A DNA stretch of 64,000 nt, taken from Rhodocyclales bacterium. GTDB lineage: Bacteria; Pseudomonadota; Gammaproteobacteria; Burkholderiales; Rhodocyclaceae. The position numbers and the translations under genes are program-made. The notes beneath the pieces are model-generated. The model did not search any database. It saw only the letters and a program-made list of their open reading frames with translations, and was not told where the DNA came from. Below, in pieces: positions 21,719 through 29,313 of this stretch (position 1 is the stretch's first letter; every line of letters begins with the position of its first letter). The stretch is taken from positions 180,347-244,346 of the forward strand of contig JACRLX010000024.1 of NCBI GenBank assembly GCA_016235165.1, read 5' to 3'.

Positions 21719-22084
21719 ATGCAGGATTTCGATTTCGAGAATGCCCTGGCCATGCATCGCGCATGGAAGATGAAGTTCCACATCGCCCTGGGTCGTGTAC
21801 AGGGCGAGGACTTCGATACCCGGCCACTGGGCGATGCCGCGCAATGCGGTTTGGGCCAGTGGTTGGCGGCCAATGCCGCCGAGCTGGCCCGCTTGCCCAC
21901 GGCGGCGGAACTGTTGCCGGTCCATGAGCAATTTCATCGCGAGTCGAAGGCCATCGCCGACGCCATTCGCGAAGGCCGCATCCTGCGCATGGAAGATCCG
22001 GCGATCAGTGCCTACCTGACGCTTTCCACCCGCATCGAGGGCCTGCTGATCAAGCTCAAGCGCGAATTGCAGGCATCCGCCTGA
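21719..22084 (+). CDS. Stand-alone CZB (zinc-binding) domain protein
   Basis: The protein has 121 aa. It has the chemoreceptor zinc-binding pattern: MHRAWKMKFHIAL, then CGLGQWL, then HEQFH, which supply the His/Cys/His/His ligands. The start at 21719 follows AAGGGAGG (21700-21707). An upstream in-frame ATG (21689) lacks such a site. CZB domains usually sit on chemoreceptors or diguanylate cyclases and respond to zinc or oxidation. Here it is alone, so it may act in trans. Confidence 0.8.
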   Translation: MQDFDFENALAMHRAWKMKFHIALGRVQGEDFDTRPLGDAAQCGLGQWLAANAAELARLPTAAELLPVHEQFHRESKAIADAIREGRILRMEDPAISAYLTLSTRIEGLLIKLKRELQASA

Positions 22085-22123
22085 GGCGGTGCCAACCGGA
22101 TATTTGTCACGAGGGAAATCGTC

Positions 22124-22570
22124 ATGAATCCGCAGAACGGCTATGACATCGAGGATATCTCGGTCGGCATGAGCGCCGAAACCGCAAAGACCATCGGCGC
22201 GGCCGACATCCTATTGTTCGCGGCGGTATCGACCGATACCAATGCAGTGCATCTGGACGAGGAATACGGCAAGACCACCCAGTTCGGCGGGCGCATCGCC
22301 CACGGCATGCTCTCGGCCAGCCTGCTTTCGGCGGTGCTCGGCACGCGCCTGCCCGGCCCGGGGGTGATCTACCTTGGCCAGTCGCTGCGCTTCAAGGCCC
22401 CGGTGCGCATTGGGGACACGGTGCGCGCCAAGGTCACGGTCAAGGAAGTGATTGCCGAAAAGTGCCGCGTGATCCTCGACACGGTGTGCACCGTCGCCGG
22501 CAAGGTGGTGATCGAGGGCGAAGCCACGGTGATGGCCACCTCGCGCGCCCGGCGCGAGGCCGGCAAATAG
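22124..22570 (+). CDS. MaoC-like (R)-specific enoyl-CoA hydratase
   Basis: This hot-dog-fold protein of 148 aa has the hydratase pattern STDTNAVHLDEEY followed by GGRIAHGMLSASLLS, giving the catalytic Asp/His pair. PhaJ-type enzymes hydrate trans-2-enoyl-CoA to (R)-3-hydroxyacyl-CoA and can feed polyhydroxyalkanoate synthesis. No PHA genes are near, so the pathway is open. The spacing to neighbours (40 and 13 bp) allows co-transcription. Confidence 0.87.
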   Translation: MNPQNGYDIEDISVGMSAETAKTIGAADILLFAAVSTDTNAVHLDEEYGKTTQFGGRIAHGMLSASLLSAVLGTRLPGPGVIYLGQSLRFKAPVRIGDTVRAKVTVKEVIAEKCRVILDTVCTVAGKVVIEGEATVMATSRARREAGK

Positions 22571-22583
22571 CGCCGGGCAGATC

Positions 22584-23273
22584 TTGACCGCCGTGGAGCG
22601 CAGGGCGGCCGTCGATGCGGTGATGGCGGGGCGGCACGCCGTGCGCGCCTTCCTGCCGACCCCGGTGGCGCGCGCGACCGTCGAAGACATACTCGCCGTG
22701 GCGCGCCGCGCGCCCTCCGGCACCAATCTCCAGCCCTGGCGGGTGCATGTGCTGAGCGGCGCCGCGCGCCAGGATCTGGTCGATGCCGTGTGCGCCGCCT
22801 ACGATGCCGTCGAGCCTGGCCATGAACCGGAATACGATTACTATCCGGCGGAATTCTTCGAACCCTATCTGTCGCGACGCCGTACCATCGGCTTCGGCCT
22901 CTATGGCCTGCTCGGCATCGCCAAGGGCGACGCGGCGCGGATGCACGCGCAGATGCGGCGCAACTACGAATTCTTCGGCGCGCCGGTCGGCCTGATTTTC
23001 AGCATCGACCGTCGCATGGGGCGGGGCGGCTGGCTCGACTACGGCACTTTCCTGCAGAACGTGATGCTGGCGGCCGGGGCGCGCGGGCTGGACACCTGCC
23101 CGCAAGTGGCCTGGCTGCCGTATCACACCATCATCGCCGGGCAACTCGGTTTCGGCGCACAGGAACAACTGGTGTGCGGCATGTGCCTCGGCCACGCCGA
23201 TCCGGATGCGGTCGAGAATACGCTGGCTACCCCGCGCGCGGCGCTCGGGGAGTTCGTCGTCTTCCATGACTGA
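22584..23273 (+). CDS. Nitroreductase-family FMN oxidoreductase
   Basis: The protein has about 229 aa. The FMN-binding start RHAVRAFLPTPV and RRAPSGTNLQPW are typical of NfsB/BluB-like nitroreductases, and the C-terminal half has GLDTCPQVAW. The start is uncertain: TTG 22584 or GTG 22593, neither with a good ribosome binding site. Its 3' end overlaps the Hsp15 gene by 8 bp. The natural substrate (quinone, nitro compound or other) cannot be told from sequence. Confidence 0.87.
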   Translation: MTAVERRAAVDAVMAGRHAVRAFLPTPVARATVEDILAVARRAPSGTNLQPWRVHVLSGAARQDLVDAVCAAYDAVEPGHEPEYDYYPAEFFEPYLSRRRTIGFGLYGLLGIAKGDAARMHAQMRRNYEFFGAPVGLIFSIDRRMGRGGWLDYGTFLQNVMLAAGARGLDTCPQVAWLPYHTIIAGQLGFGAQEQLVCGMCLGHADPDAVENTLATPRAALGEFVVFHD

Positions 23274-23658
23274 GATCGGGGAGGAGGGCCGCCAGCGGCT
23301 CGACAAGTGGCTCTGGGCGGCGCGCTTTTTCAAGACGCGCAGCCTGGCGGCCGAGGCGATTGCCGGCGGCAAGCTGCGCTGGAACGGTCAGGTGCCCAAG
23401 CCCGCGCGCGAGGTCAAGCCTGGGGATGAGCTTGAAATCGTCATCGGCGAGAACTGCTGGACCGTGATCGTGCGCGGACTCGCCGCCCAGCGCAGGCCGG
23501 CTCCGGAAGCGCGACTGCTCTACGACGAAACGGCGGAAAGCGCGCAGCGGCGCCAGCGGCAGGAAGAATTGCGCCGCCTGGCGCCGGTGCCCGGCGCCGG
23601 CCTCAAGGGCCGGCCGACCAAGAAGGCCGGGCGCCTGATCCGGGGATTCAATGAATAG
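23266..23658 (+). CDS. hslR: S4-domain RNA-binding heat shock protein 15
   Basis: The protein has 130 aa. The N-terminal S4 domain (RLDKWLWAARFFKTRSLA, then GGKLRWNGQVPKPAREVKPGD) is followed by a basic C-terminal tail (GRPTKKAGRLIRGFNE), as in Hsp15. Hsp15 binds free 50S subunits carrying nascent chains and helps recycle stalled ribosomes. The ATG at 23266 lies inside the end of the nitroreductase gene and gives the family's usual N-terminus. Confidence 0.93.
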   Translation: MTEIGEEGRQRLDKWLWAARFFKTRSLAAEAIAGGKLRWNGQVPKPAREVKPGDELEIVIGENCWTVIVRGLAAQRRPAPEARLLYDETAESAQRRQRQEELRRLAPVPGAGLKGRPTKKAGRLIRGFNE

Positions 23659-23706
23659 CCACGTGGCTCATCTGGCGAGCCAGCGGCAAGTGATACTCTA
23701 GGACTC

Positions 23707-25062
23707 ATGGAACCGGTCATCGCACTCGTCATTGGCCTGCTGCTCGGCGGCGGTCTGGTTGCTTTCGTTTTCACCGCGCGTTTGCGCGAGGCGCGGGATG
23801 CGCTGATACAGCGCGAAGCCGAGCTGGCCGCCTCGCGCTCGCAAGAGTCGGCGCTGGCGGTACGCTGCGCCACGCTGCAAGGCGAGCTGGAAGGCGAACG
23901 CGCCCTGTTTGCCGAACGCCAGGCCACGCTGGAAGCCGCCCGTGCGAGCTTTGCCGACGCCTTCAGGGCGCTGTCGGCCGACGCGTTGGCGAAGAACAAC
24001 CAGAGCTTCCTCGAACTCGCCCGCAGTGCGCTTGAATCCCAGCAGGCGACGGCCAGGGGCGAACTGGAAAAGCGCCAGCAGGCGATCGGCGAGCTGGTGG
24101 CGCCGGTGAAGACCTCGCTGGAAAAGTTCGAGTTGCAGATCCAGGGCATCGAAAAGGCCCGCGTCGACGCCTACGCCACGCTCACCGAACAGGTGCGCTC
24201 GCTGGCACTGGCGCAGGACCAGTTGCGCGGCGAGACCGGCAACCTGGTGAAGGCCCTGCGCGCGCCGCAGACGCGCGGCCGCTGGGGCGAGCTGCAACTC
24301 AAGCGGGTGGTCGAAATGGCGGGCATGCTCGATCACTGCGATTTCTTCGAGCAGGAAAGCACCACCACCGAGGACGGGCGCCTGCGTCCCGACCTGATCG
24401 TCAGGCTGCCCGGCGGCAAGAACATCGTGGTCGACGCCAAGGCGCCGCTGGCCGCCTACCTCGACGCCCTCGAAGCGGCGGACGAGGAAGCCAAGAAGCG
24501 CAAGCTCGCCGACCACGCCCGCCAGGTCCGCGACCACCTCAAGAAGCTGGGGCAGAAGGCCTACTGGGAGCAGTTTCAGCCCTCGCCGGATTTCGTGGTT
24601 TTGTTCCTGCCGGGGGAGATGTTCTATTCCGCCGCCCTGGAAGCCGACCCTTCGCTGATCGAAGCCGGCGTCGATGCGCGCGTGATCCTGGCGACGCCGA
24701 CCACGCTGATCGCGCTGCTGCGCGCCGTCGCCTACGGCTGGACGCAACAGGCCCTGACAGAGAATGCCGAACGCATCAGCCAGCTTGGCCGCGAACTTTA
24801 TGAGCGCCTTGCCACCCTGGCCGAGCACTGGTCGCGGGTCGGCAGGAACCTGGGCGAGGCGGTGGCTGCCTACAACAAGTCGGTGGCCTCGATGGAAAGC
24901 CGGGTGCTGGTTTCCGCGCGCAAGTTTCGCGAACTCAAGGCCGCCGGCGAGGACAGGGAAATCGTTGACCTCAATCCGGTCGATAGCCTGCCGCGCGATT
25001 TGCAGGCGCCCGAGCTGCAAGCACCGGATTCGCCGACTTCCGCCGACAGGCTCACGCCATGA
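23707..25062 (+). CDS. rmuC: RmuC-family DNA recombination protein
   Basis: The protein has 451 aa. It has an N-terminal membrane anchor (about 4-24), a long coiled coil (25-150) and the RmuC nuclease-like domain (RGRWGELQLKRVVEMAGM, LPGGKNIVVDAKAPL, then GWTQQALTENAERI). RmuC limits recombination at inverted repeats in E. coli and has a PD-(D/E)XK-related core. A variant of the dispersed repeat lies at 23841-23867 inside the coiled-coil segment. Confidence 0.93.
   Translation: MEPVIALVIGLLLGGGLVAFVFTARLREARDALIQREAELAASRSQESALAVRCATLQGELEGERALFAERQATLEAARASFADAFRALSADALAKNNQSFLELARSALESQQATARGELEKRQQAIGELVAPVKTSLEKFELQIQGIEKARVDAYATLTEQVRSLALAQDQLRGETGNLVKALRAPQTRGRWGELQLKRVVEMAGMLDHCDFFEQESTTTEDGRLRPDLIVRLPGGKNIVVDAKAPLAAYLDALEAADEEAKKRKLADHARQVRDHLKKLGQKAYWEQFQPSPDFVVLFLPGEMFYSAALEADPSLIEAGVDARVILATPTTLIALLRAVAYGWTQQALTENAERISQLGRELYERLATLAEHWSRVGRNLGEAVAAYNKSVASMESRVLVSARKFRELKAAGEDREIVDLNPVDSLPRDLQAPELQAPDSPTSADRLTP
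23841..23867 (+). repeat. Dispersed repeat, one-base variant
   Basis: AAGAGTCGGCGCTGG followed by CGGTACGCTG, inside rmuC. Confidence 0.6.
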
Positions 25063-25108
25063 GCCTCGCCCCCGGCAAACTCCTCCCCGTGTTCAAGGAG
25101 GAAACGCC

Positions 25109-25231
25109 ATGTCTGTCGAAAGCAAAGTACAAGCTGTCCGTTCCCAGGCCCATGCCGCCGATGTCGCGGTATTCGTCGTCACCCTCGCGCTCAGCGCGCT
25201 GGGAGCCCTGATCCTGCCGCTGGCGGGATGA
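25109..25231 (+). CDS. 40-aa single-pass membrane peptide
   Basis: This short ORF has an excellent ribosome binding site (AAGGAGG, 25095-25101, 7 bp before the ATG). Residues 1-17 are charged/polar (MSVESKVQAVRSQAHAAD) and residues 18-39 form one hydrophobic helix (VAVFVVTLALSALGALILPL). It lies 46 bp after rmuC. The family is unknown. Confidence 0.6.
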   Translation: MSVESKVQAVRSQAHAADVAVFVVTLALSALGALILPLAG

Positions 25232-25303
25232 ATGCACCATATAATTCGGCCATGCCGGATTCATCGGGCGCGTAAAGTTTAACCAGGTTCCATCCCACCG
25301 AAC

Positions 25304-28300
25304 ATGGAAAATCAGTTCTTCTCCCGGCCGATCCTGAATTCACCTTACGACTATCCAAAGCGGCATTGGGAACTCGATGCGGCAGGTCAGCCGACGCAGA
25401 AGATCGTCGAGTCAAGGCGTCGCGCGGAATTCATCACCCCAATCCCCAAGCCGAAAAAGCAGAAGGCCGCGCAAAAGCAGGACTCCCTGCTGTTCGACGA
25501 GGGACTTTCCAGTCAGGCGCAGGAATATGCCCACACCGCCATCATCAATGGCGTGCGGCAGGAGGTGGACAAGTGGCGCAGCCTGCCCAACCCCGCCGAC
25601 TGGCGGGTAACGCCCGAAACCGCACGCCTGCTCCAACACTGGCGACACCATCCTTTCGCCGACATCCGGCCCTTCTTCTGCCAGGTCGAAGCCGTCGAAA
25701 CCGCCATCTGGCTGACCGAAGTGGCACCCCAGCTTGGCAAAGCCGGCGAGCGCTTCCTGCTGCATCTTGCCAACTCCAACAGCGACGCCAGTCCCGGCAT
25801 CCTGCGCCTCGCCCTCAAGCTGGCCACCGGAGCGGGCAAGACCACGGTGATGGCCATGCTGATTGCCTGGCAGACCGTAAATGCCGTGCGCCGCCCCACC
25901 AGCAAGAGATTTACTCGCGGCTTCCTCGTCGTCACGCCAGGCATCACCATCAAGGACCGCTTGCGCGTGCTCCAGCCTAACGACCCGGACAGCTACTACT
26001 TGGACCGGGAAATGGTGCCCGGCGACATGATCGGCGACATCGAGCGTGCCAGGATCGTCATTACCAATTACCACGCCTTCAAGCTGCGCGAGCGCCTGGA
26101 GCTTGCCAAGGGAAACCGACTGCTGCTGCAGGGGCGCGGCGGCGAAGAGCTCTCCACCCTCGAAACCGAAGGCCAGATGATCCAGCGCGTCATGCCCGAA
26201 CTCATGAGCATGAAGAACGTCATGGTCATCAACGACGAAGCCCACCACTGCTACCGCGCCAAGCCGAAGCCCGAGGACGACGAAGACCTCAAAGGCGACG
26301 AGCGCAGGGAGGCCGAGAAGAACAACGAGGCCGCCCGGCTGTGGATTTCCGGCATCGAGGCCGTAAGCCGCAAGCTCGGCGTGGCGCGCGTGCTGGACCT
26401 TTCCGCCACGCCCTTTTTCCTGCGCGGCTCCGGCTATGCCGAGGGCACCCTGTTCCCCTGGACCATGAGCGACTTTTCGCTGATGGACGCCATCGAATGC
26501 GGCATCGTCAAGCTGCCCCGCGTGCCGGTGGCGCAGAACCTGCCGGGCGACGAAATGCCGATGTTCCGCAACCTCTGGGAGCACATCCGCAAGGACATGC
26601 CGAAGAAGGGACGCGGCAAGGCCGAGAACCTCGATCCGCAAAGCCTGCCGACGCGCTTGAAGACGGCGCTGGAAGCTCTCTACGGCCACTACAAATTGAC
26701 CCACGATCTTTGGGACAAGGCGGGCATTCGCGTGCCGCCTTGCTTCATCGTCGTCTGCAACAACACGTCGACCTCGAAGCTGGTCTATGACTACATTTCC
26801 GGCTTTCAGCGTCCGCCCAACGAAGACGGCACCACGCCGCCGCCCTTCCTCGGCGCCTTGTCACTGTTCTCCAACTTCGACGAACACGGCAACCCGCTGG
26901 CCAGGCCGCGCACGCTGCTGATCGACAGTGAGCAGATCGAATCCGGTGATGCCCTCGACGACAATTTCCGCGCCATGGCCGGCCCCGAGATCGAGCAGTT
27001 CCGCCGCGAGATCGTCGAGCGCACCGGCGACCCGCGTTCCGCCGAGGGCTTGACCGACCAGAACCTGCTGCGCGAAGTCATGAACACCGTCGGCAAGGCC
27101 GGCAAGCTGGGCGAATCCATTCGCTGCGTGGTTTCCGTGTCCATGCTCACTGAAGGCTGGGACGCCAACACCGTCACCCATGTCCTCGGCGTGCGCGCCT
27201 TTGGCACCCAGTTGCTGTGCGAGCAGGTCATTGGCCGCGCCCTGCGCCGCCAGTCCTACGAGCTCAACGACGACAACCTGTTCGATGTCGAATACGCCGA
27301 TGTGCTCGGCATCCCCTTCGACTTCACCGCCAAGCCCGTGGTCGCGCCGCCGCAGCCGCCGCGCGAGACCGTCCAGGTCAAGGCCGTCCGTCCCGAGCGC
27401 GACGCGCTGGAAATCCGCTTTCCCCGCGTCCAGGGCTACCGCGTCGAACTGCCGGAAGAGCGCCTCGTTGCCGAGTTCAACGCCGATTCGGTGCTTGAAC
27501 TCACGCCCGACCTGGTCGGCCCGTCCATTACCCGCAACGCCGGCATCATCGGCGAGGGCGTGGACCTCAATCTCAAGCATCTGGGCGACACCCGCCCCTC
27601 GACGCTGCTGTTCCACCTCACCCAGCGCCTGATCACCAGCAAATGGCGCGAGCCGGGCGAGGCCGCCAAACTCCACCTGTTCGGCCAGATGAAGCGCATC
27701 GCCAAGCAATGGCTCGACACCTGCCTGGTGTGCAAGGGCGACACCTACCCCGCTCAGCTCATGTACCAGGAGCTCGCGGACATGGCCTGCGAGCGCATCA
27801 CCGCCGCCATCACCCGCGCCGAGCAGGGCAGGCGTCCGATCAAGGCCGTCCTCGACCCGTACAACCCGGTCGGCAGCACCAACCACGTCAACTTCAACAC
27901 CTCGAAAACCGACCGCTGGGAAACCGACGCCCGTCGCTGTCACCTCAACTGGGTGATCCTCGACAGCGACTGGGAAGCCGAATTCTGCCGCGTCGCCGAG
28001 TCCCATCTGCGTGTGCGTGCCTATGTCAAGAACCACAACCTCGGCCTCGAAGTGCCTTACCGCTACGGCTCCGAAACCCGCAGCTATCTGCCCGACTTCA
28101 TCGTGCATGTCGAAGACGGCCACGGCGAAGATGACCTGCTGCACCTGATCGTCGAAATCAAGGGCTACCGCCGCGAAGACGCCAAGGAGAAGAAATCGAC
28201 GATGGAAACCTATTGGGTGCCCGGCGTGAACAACATCGGGCAACACGGTCGCTGGGCCTTCGCCGAATTCACCGACGTGTTCCAGATGCAGGACGACTTC

Positions 28301-28369
28301 GGCAAGAAGGTCGAGGCCGAGTTCGAGAAGATGATTGAAGCTGTCACCAGCCGAGAGAAAGGGACATGA
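25304..28369 (+). CDS. Type III-like restriction endonuclease, helicase (Res) subunit
   Basis: The protein has 1021 aa. SF2 helicase motifs are visible: Walker A LATGAGKTTVMA (Lys179), motif II NDEAHHCY (Asp311), motif III LSATPFF, and motif VI-like EQVIGRALRRQSY. The C-terminal end has a PD-(D/E)XK-type nuclease core: PDFIV (Asp931) and VEIKGYR (Glu951, Lys953). It translocates on DNA with ATP and cleaves when paired with a Mod subunit. Here res comes first, then dinD, then mod, an unusual order. The gene keeps the host-like GC and codon use, unlike the central part of mod. Confidence 0.92.
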   Translation: MENQFFSRPILNSPYDYPKRHWELDAAGQPTQKIVESRRRAEFITPIPKPKKQKAAQKQDSLLFDEGLSSQAQEYAHTAIINGVRQEVDKWRSLPNPADWRVTPETARLLQHWRHHPFADIRPFFCQVEAVETAIWLTEVAPQLGKAGERFLLHLANSNSDASPGILRLALKLATGAGKTTVMAMLIAWQTVNAVRRPTSKRFTRGFLVVTPGITIKDRLRVLQPNDPDSYYLDREMVPGDMIGDIERARIVITNYHAFKLRERLELAKGNRLLLQGRGGEELSTLETEGQMIQRVMPELMSMKNVMVINDEAHHCYRAKPKPEDDEDLKGDERREAEKNNEAARLWISGIEAVSRKLGVARVLDLSATPFFLRGSGYAEGTLFPWTMSDFSLMDAIECGIVKLPRVPVAQNLPGDEMPMFRNLWEHIRKDMPKKGRGKAENLDPQSLPTRLKTALEALYGHYKLTHDLWDKAGIRVPPCFIVVCNNTSTSKLVYDYISGFQRPPNEDGTTPPPFLGALSLFSNFDEHGNPLARPRTLLIDSEQIESGDALDDNFRAMAGPEIEQFRREIVERTGDPRSAEGLTDQNLLREVMNTVGKAGKLGESIRCVVSVSMLTEGWDANTVTHVLGVRAFGTQLLCEQVIGRALRRQSYELNDDNLFDVEYADVLGIPFDFTAKPVVAPPQPPRETVQVKAVRPERDALEIRFPRVQGYRVELPEERLVAEFNADSVLELTPDLVGPSITRNAGIIGEGVDLNLKHLGDTRPSTLLFHLTQRLITSKWREPGEAAKLHLFGQMKRIAKQWLDTCLVCKGDTYPAQLMYQELADMACERITAAITRAEQGRRPIKAVLDPYNPVGSTNHVNFNTSKTDRWETDARRCHLNWVILDSDWEAEFCRVAESHLRVRAYVKNHNLGLEVPYRYGSETRSYLPDFIVHVEDGHGEDDLLHLIVEIKGYRREDAKEKKSTMETYWVPGVNNIGQHGRWAFAEFTDVFQMQDDFGKKVEAEFEKMIEAVTSREKGT

Positions 28370-28393
28370 GGCTCGTCCGGACAGTAGTCGACT

Positions 28394-28412
28394 GGGGGAC
28401 AGCTTGTCCCCC
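28394..28412 (+). other. Perfect hairpin in the res-dinD gap
   Basis: GGGGGACA/TGTCCCCC form eight pairs around a three-base loop, without a T-run. It may stabilise or partly attenuate the operon mRNA. Confidence 0.45.
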
Positions 28413-28454
28413 GGTAGCTGTTTGTTGTCACCGAACAAAAGCAGGAGACAAAGC

Positions 28455-29297
28455 GTGAAAACCGAGTTGGTACATACATTGACCTCAACCTTTGAAGCCC
28501 ACGCACAGGAAACCGAGAGCGGCATCGAGTTCTGGCTTGCTCGCGACCTGCAGTACCTGCTTGGCTACACGAAATGGGATAACTTCCTGAACGTCGTCTC
28601 CAAGGCAAAAACTGCCTGCGAAGTCTCCGGGCATGCGGTGTCCGATCATTTTGCCGACGTCGGCAAAACGATCGCCATGCCGAAAGGGGCGGAGAAAGAA
28701 GTCCCTGACATCATGCTCACCCGCTACGCCTGCTACCTCATCGCCCAGAACGGCGATCCGAAAAAGCAGGAAATCGCCTTCGCCCAAACCTACTTTGCCC
28801 TCCAGACCCGCCGCGCCGAACTGATTGAACAGCGCTTGCTGGAAGCCGAGCGCGTCCAGGCCCGAAAGAAACTCTCCGCAACCGAGAAGGAGCTTTCCTC
28901 GGTCATCTACGAGCAAACCGGCGGCAACCAGGATTTCGCGCTGATTCGCAGCAAAGGCGACCATGCCCTGTTCGGCAAATCCACCCAGGCCATGAAAGCC
29001 CACTGGAGCGTCCCGGATAACCGCCCCCTGGCCGACTTCGCGCCCACGATCATCCTCAAGGCCAAGGATTTCGCGGCGGAAATCACCATCTTCAACGCGC
29101 GCCAGCACCAGATGAACAGCGAGACCGCCATTTCCAGCGAACACATCACCAACAACCAGGCCGTCCGCAAAACACTTCTTGAACGCGGCATCCGCCCCGA
29201 AAGCCTGCCGCCAGCCGAGGACGTGAAAAAGGTCGAACGCCGGCTTCAGGCCGACGACAAGAAGGCGCTGAAAAAGCCCGACGCCCTCGATTCCTGA
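28455..29297 (+). CDS. dinD: DNA-damage-inducible protein D family
   Basis: The protein has 280 aa. It matches DinD throughout: GIEFWLARDLQYLLGYTKWD at the start, LTRYACYLIAQNGDPKK, then TGGNQDFALIRSKGDHALFG. DinD inhibits RecA filament activity in E. coli. It starts at GTG 28455 after AGGAG (28443-28447). Such genes are often found inside type I and III restriction loci, where they may limit damage after self-cleavage. No LexA box is evident in the short gap upstream. Confidence 0.88.
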   Translation: MKTELVHTLTSTFEAHAQETESGIEFWLARDLQYLLGYTKWDNFLNVVSKAKTACEVSGHAVSDHFADVGKTIAMPKGAEKEVPDIMLTRYACYLIAQNGDPKKQEIAFAQTYFALQTRRAELIEQRLLEAERVQARKKLSATEKELSSVIYEQTGGNQDFALIRSKGDHALFGKSTQAMKAHWSVPDNRPLADFAPTIILKAKDFAAEITIFNARQHQMNSETAISSEHITNNQAVRKTLLERGIRPESLPPAEDVKKVERRLQADDKKALKKPDALDS

Positions 29298-29313
29298 TTG
29301 CCGACCCACCACC

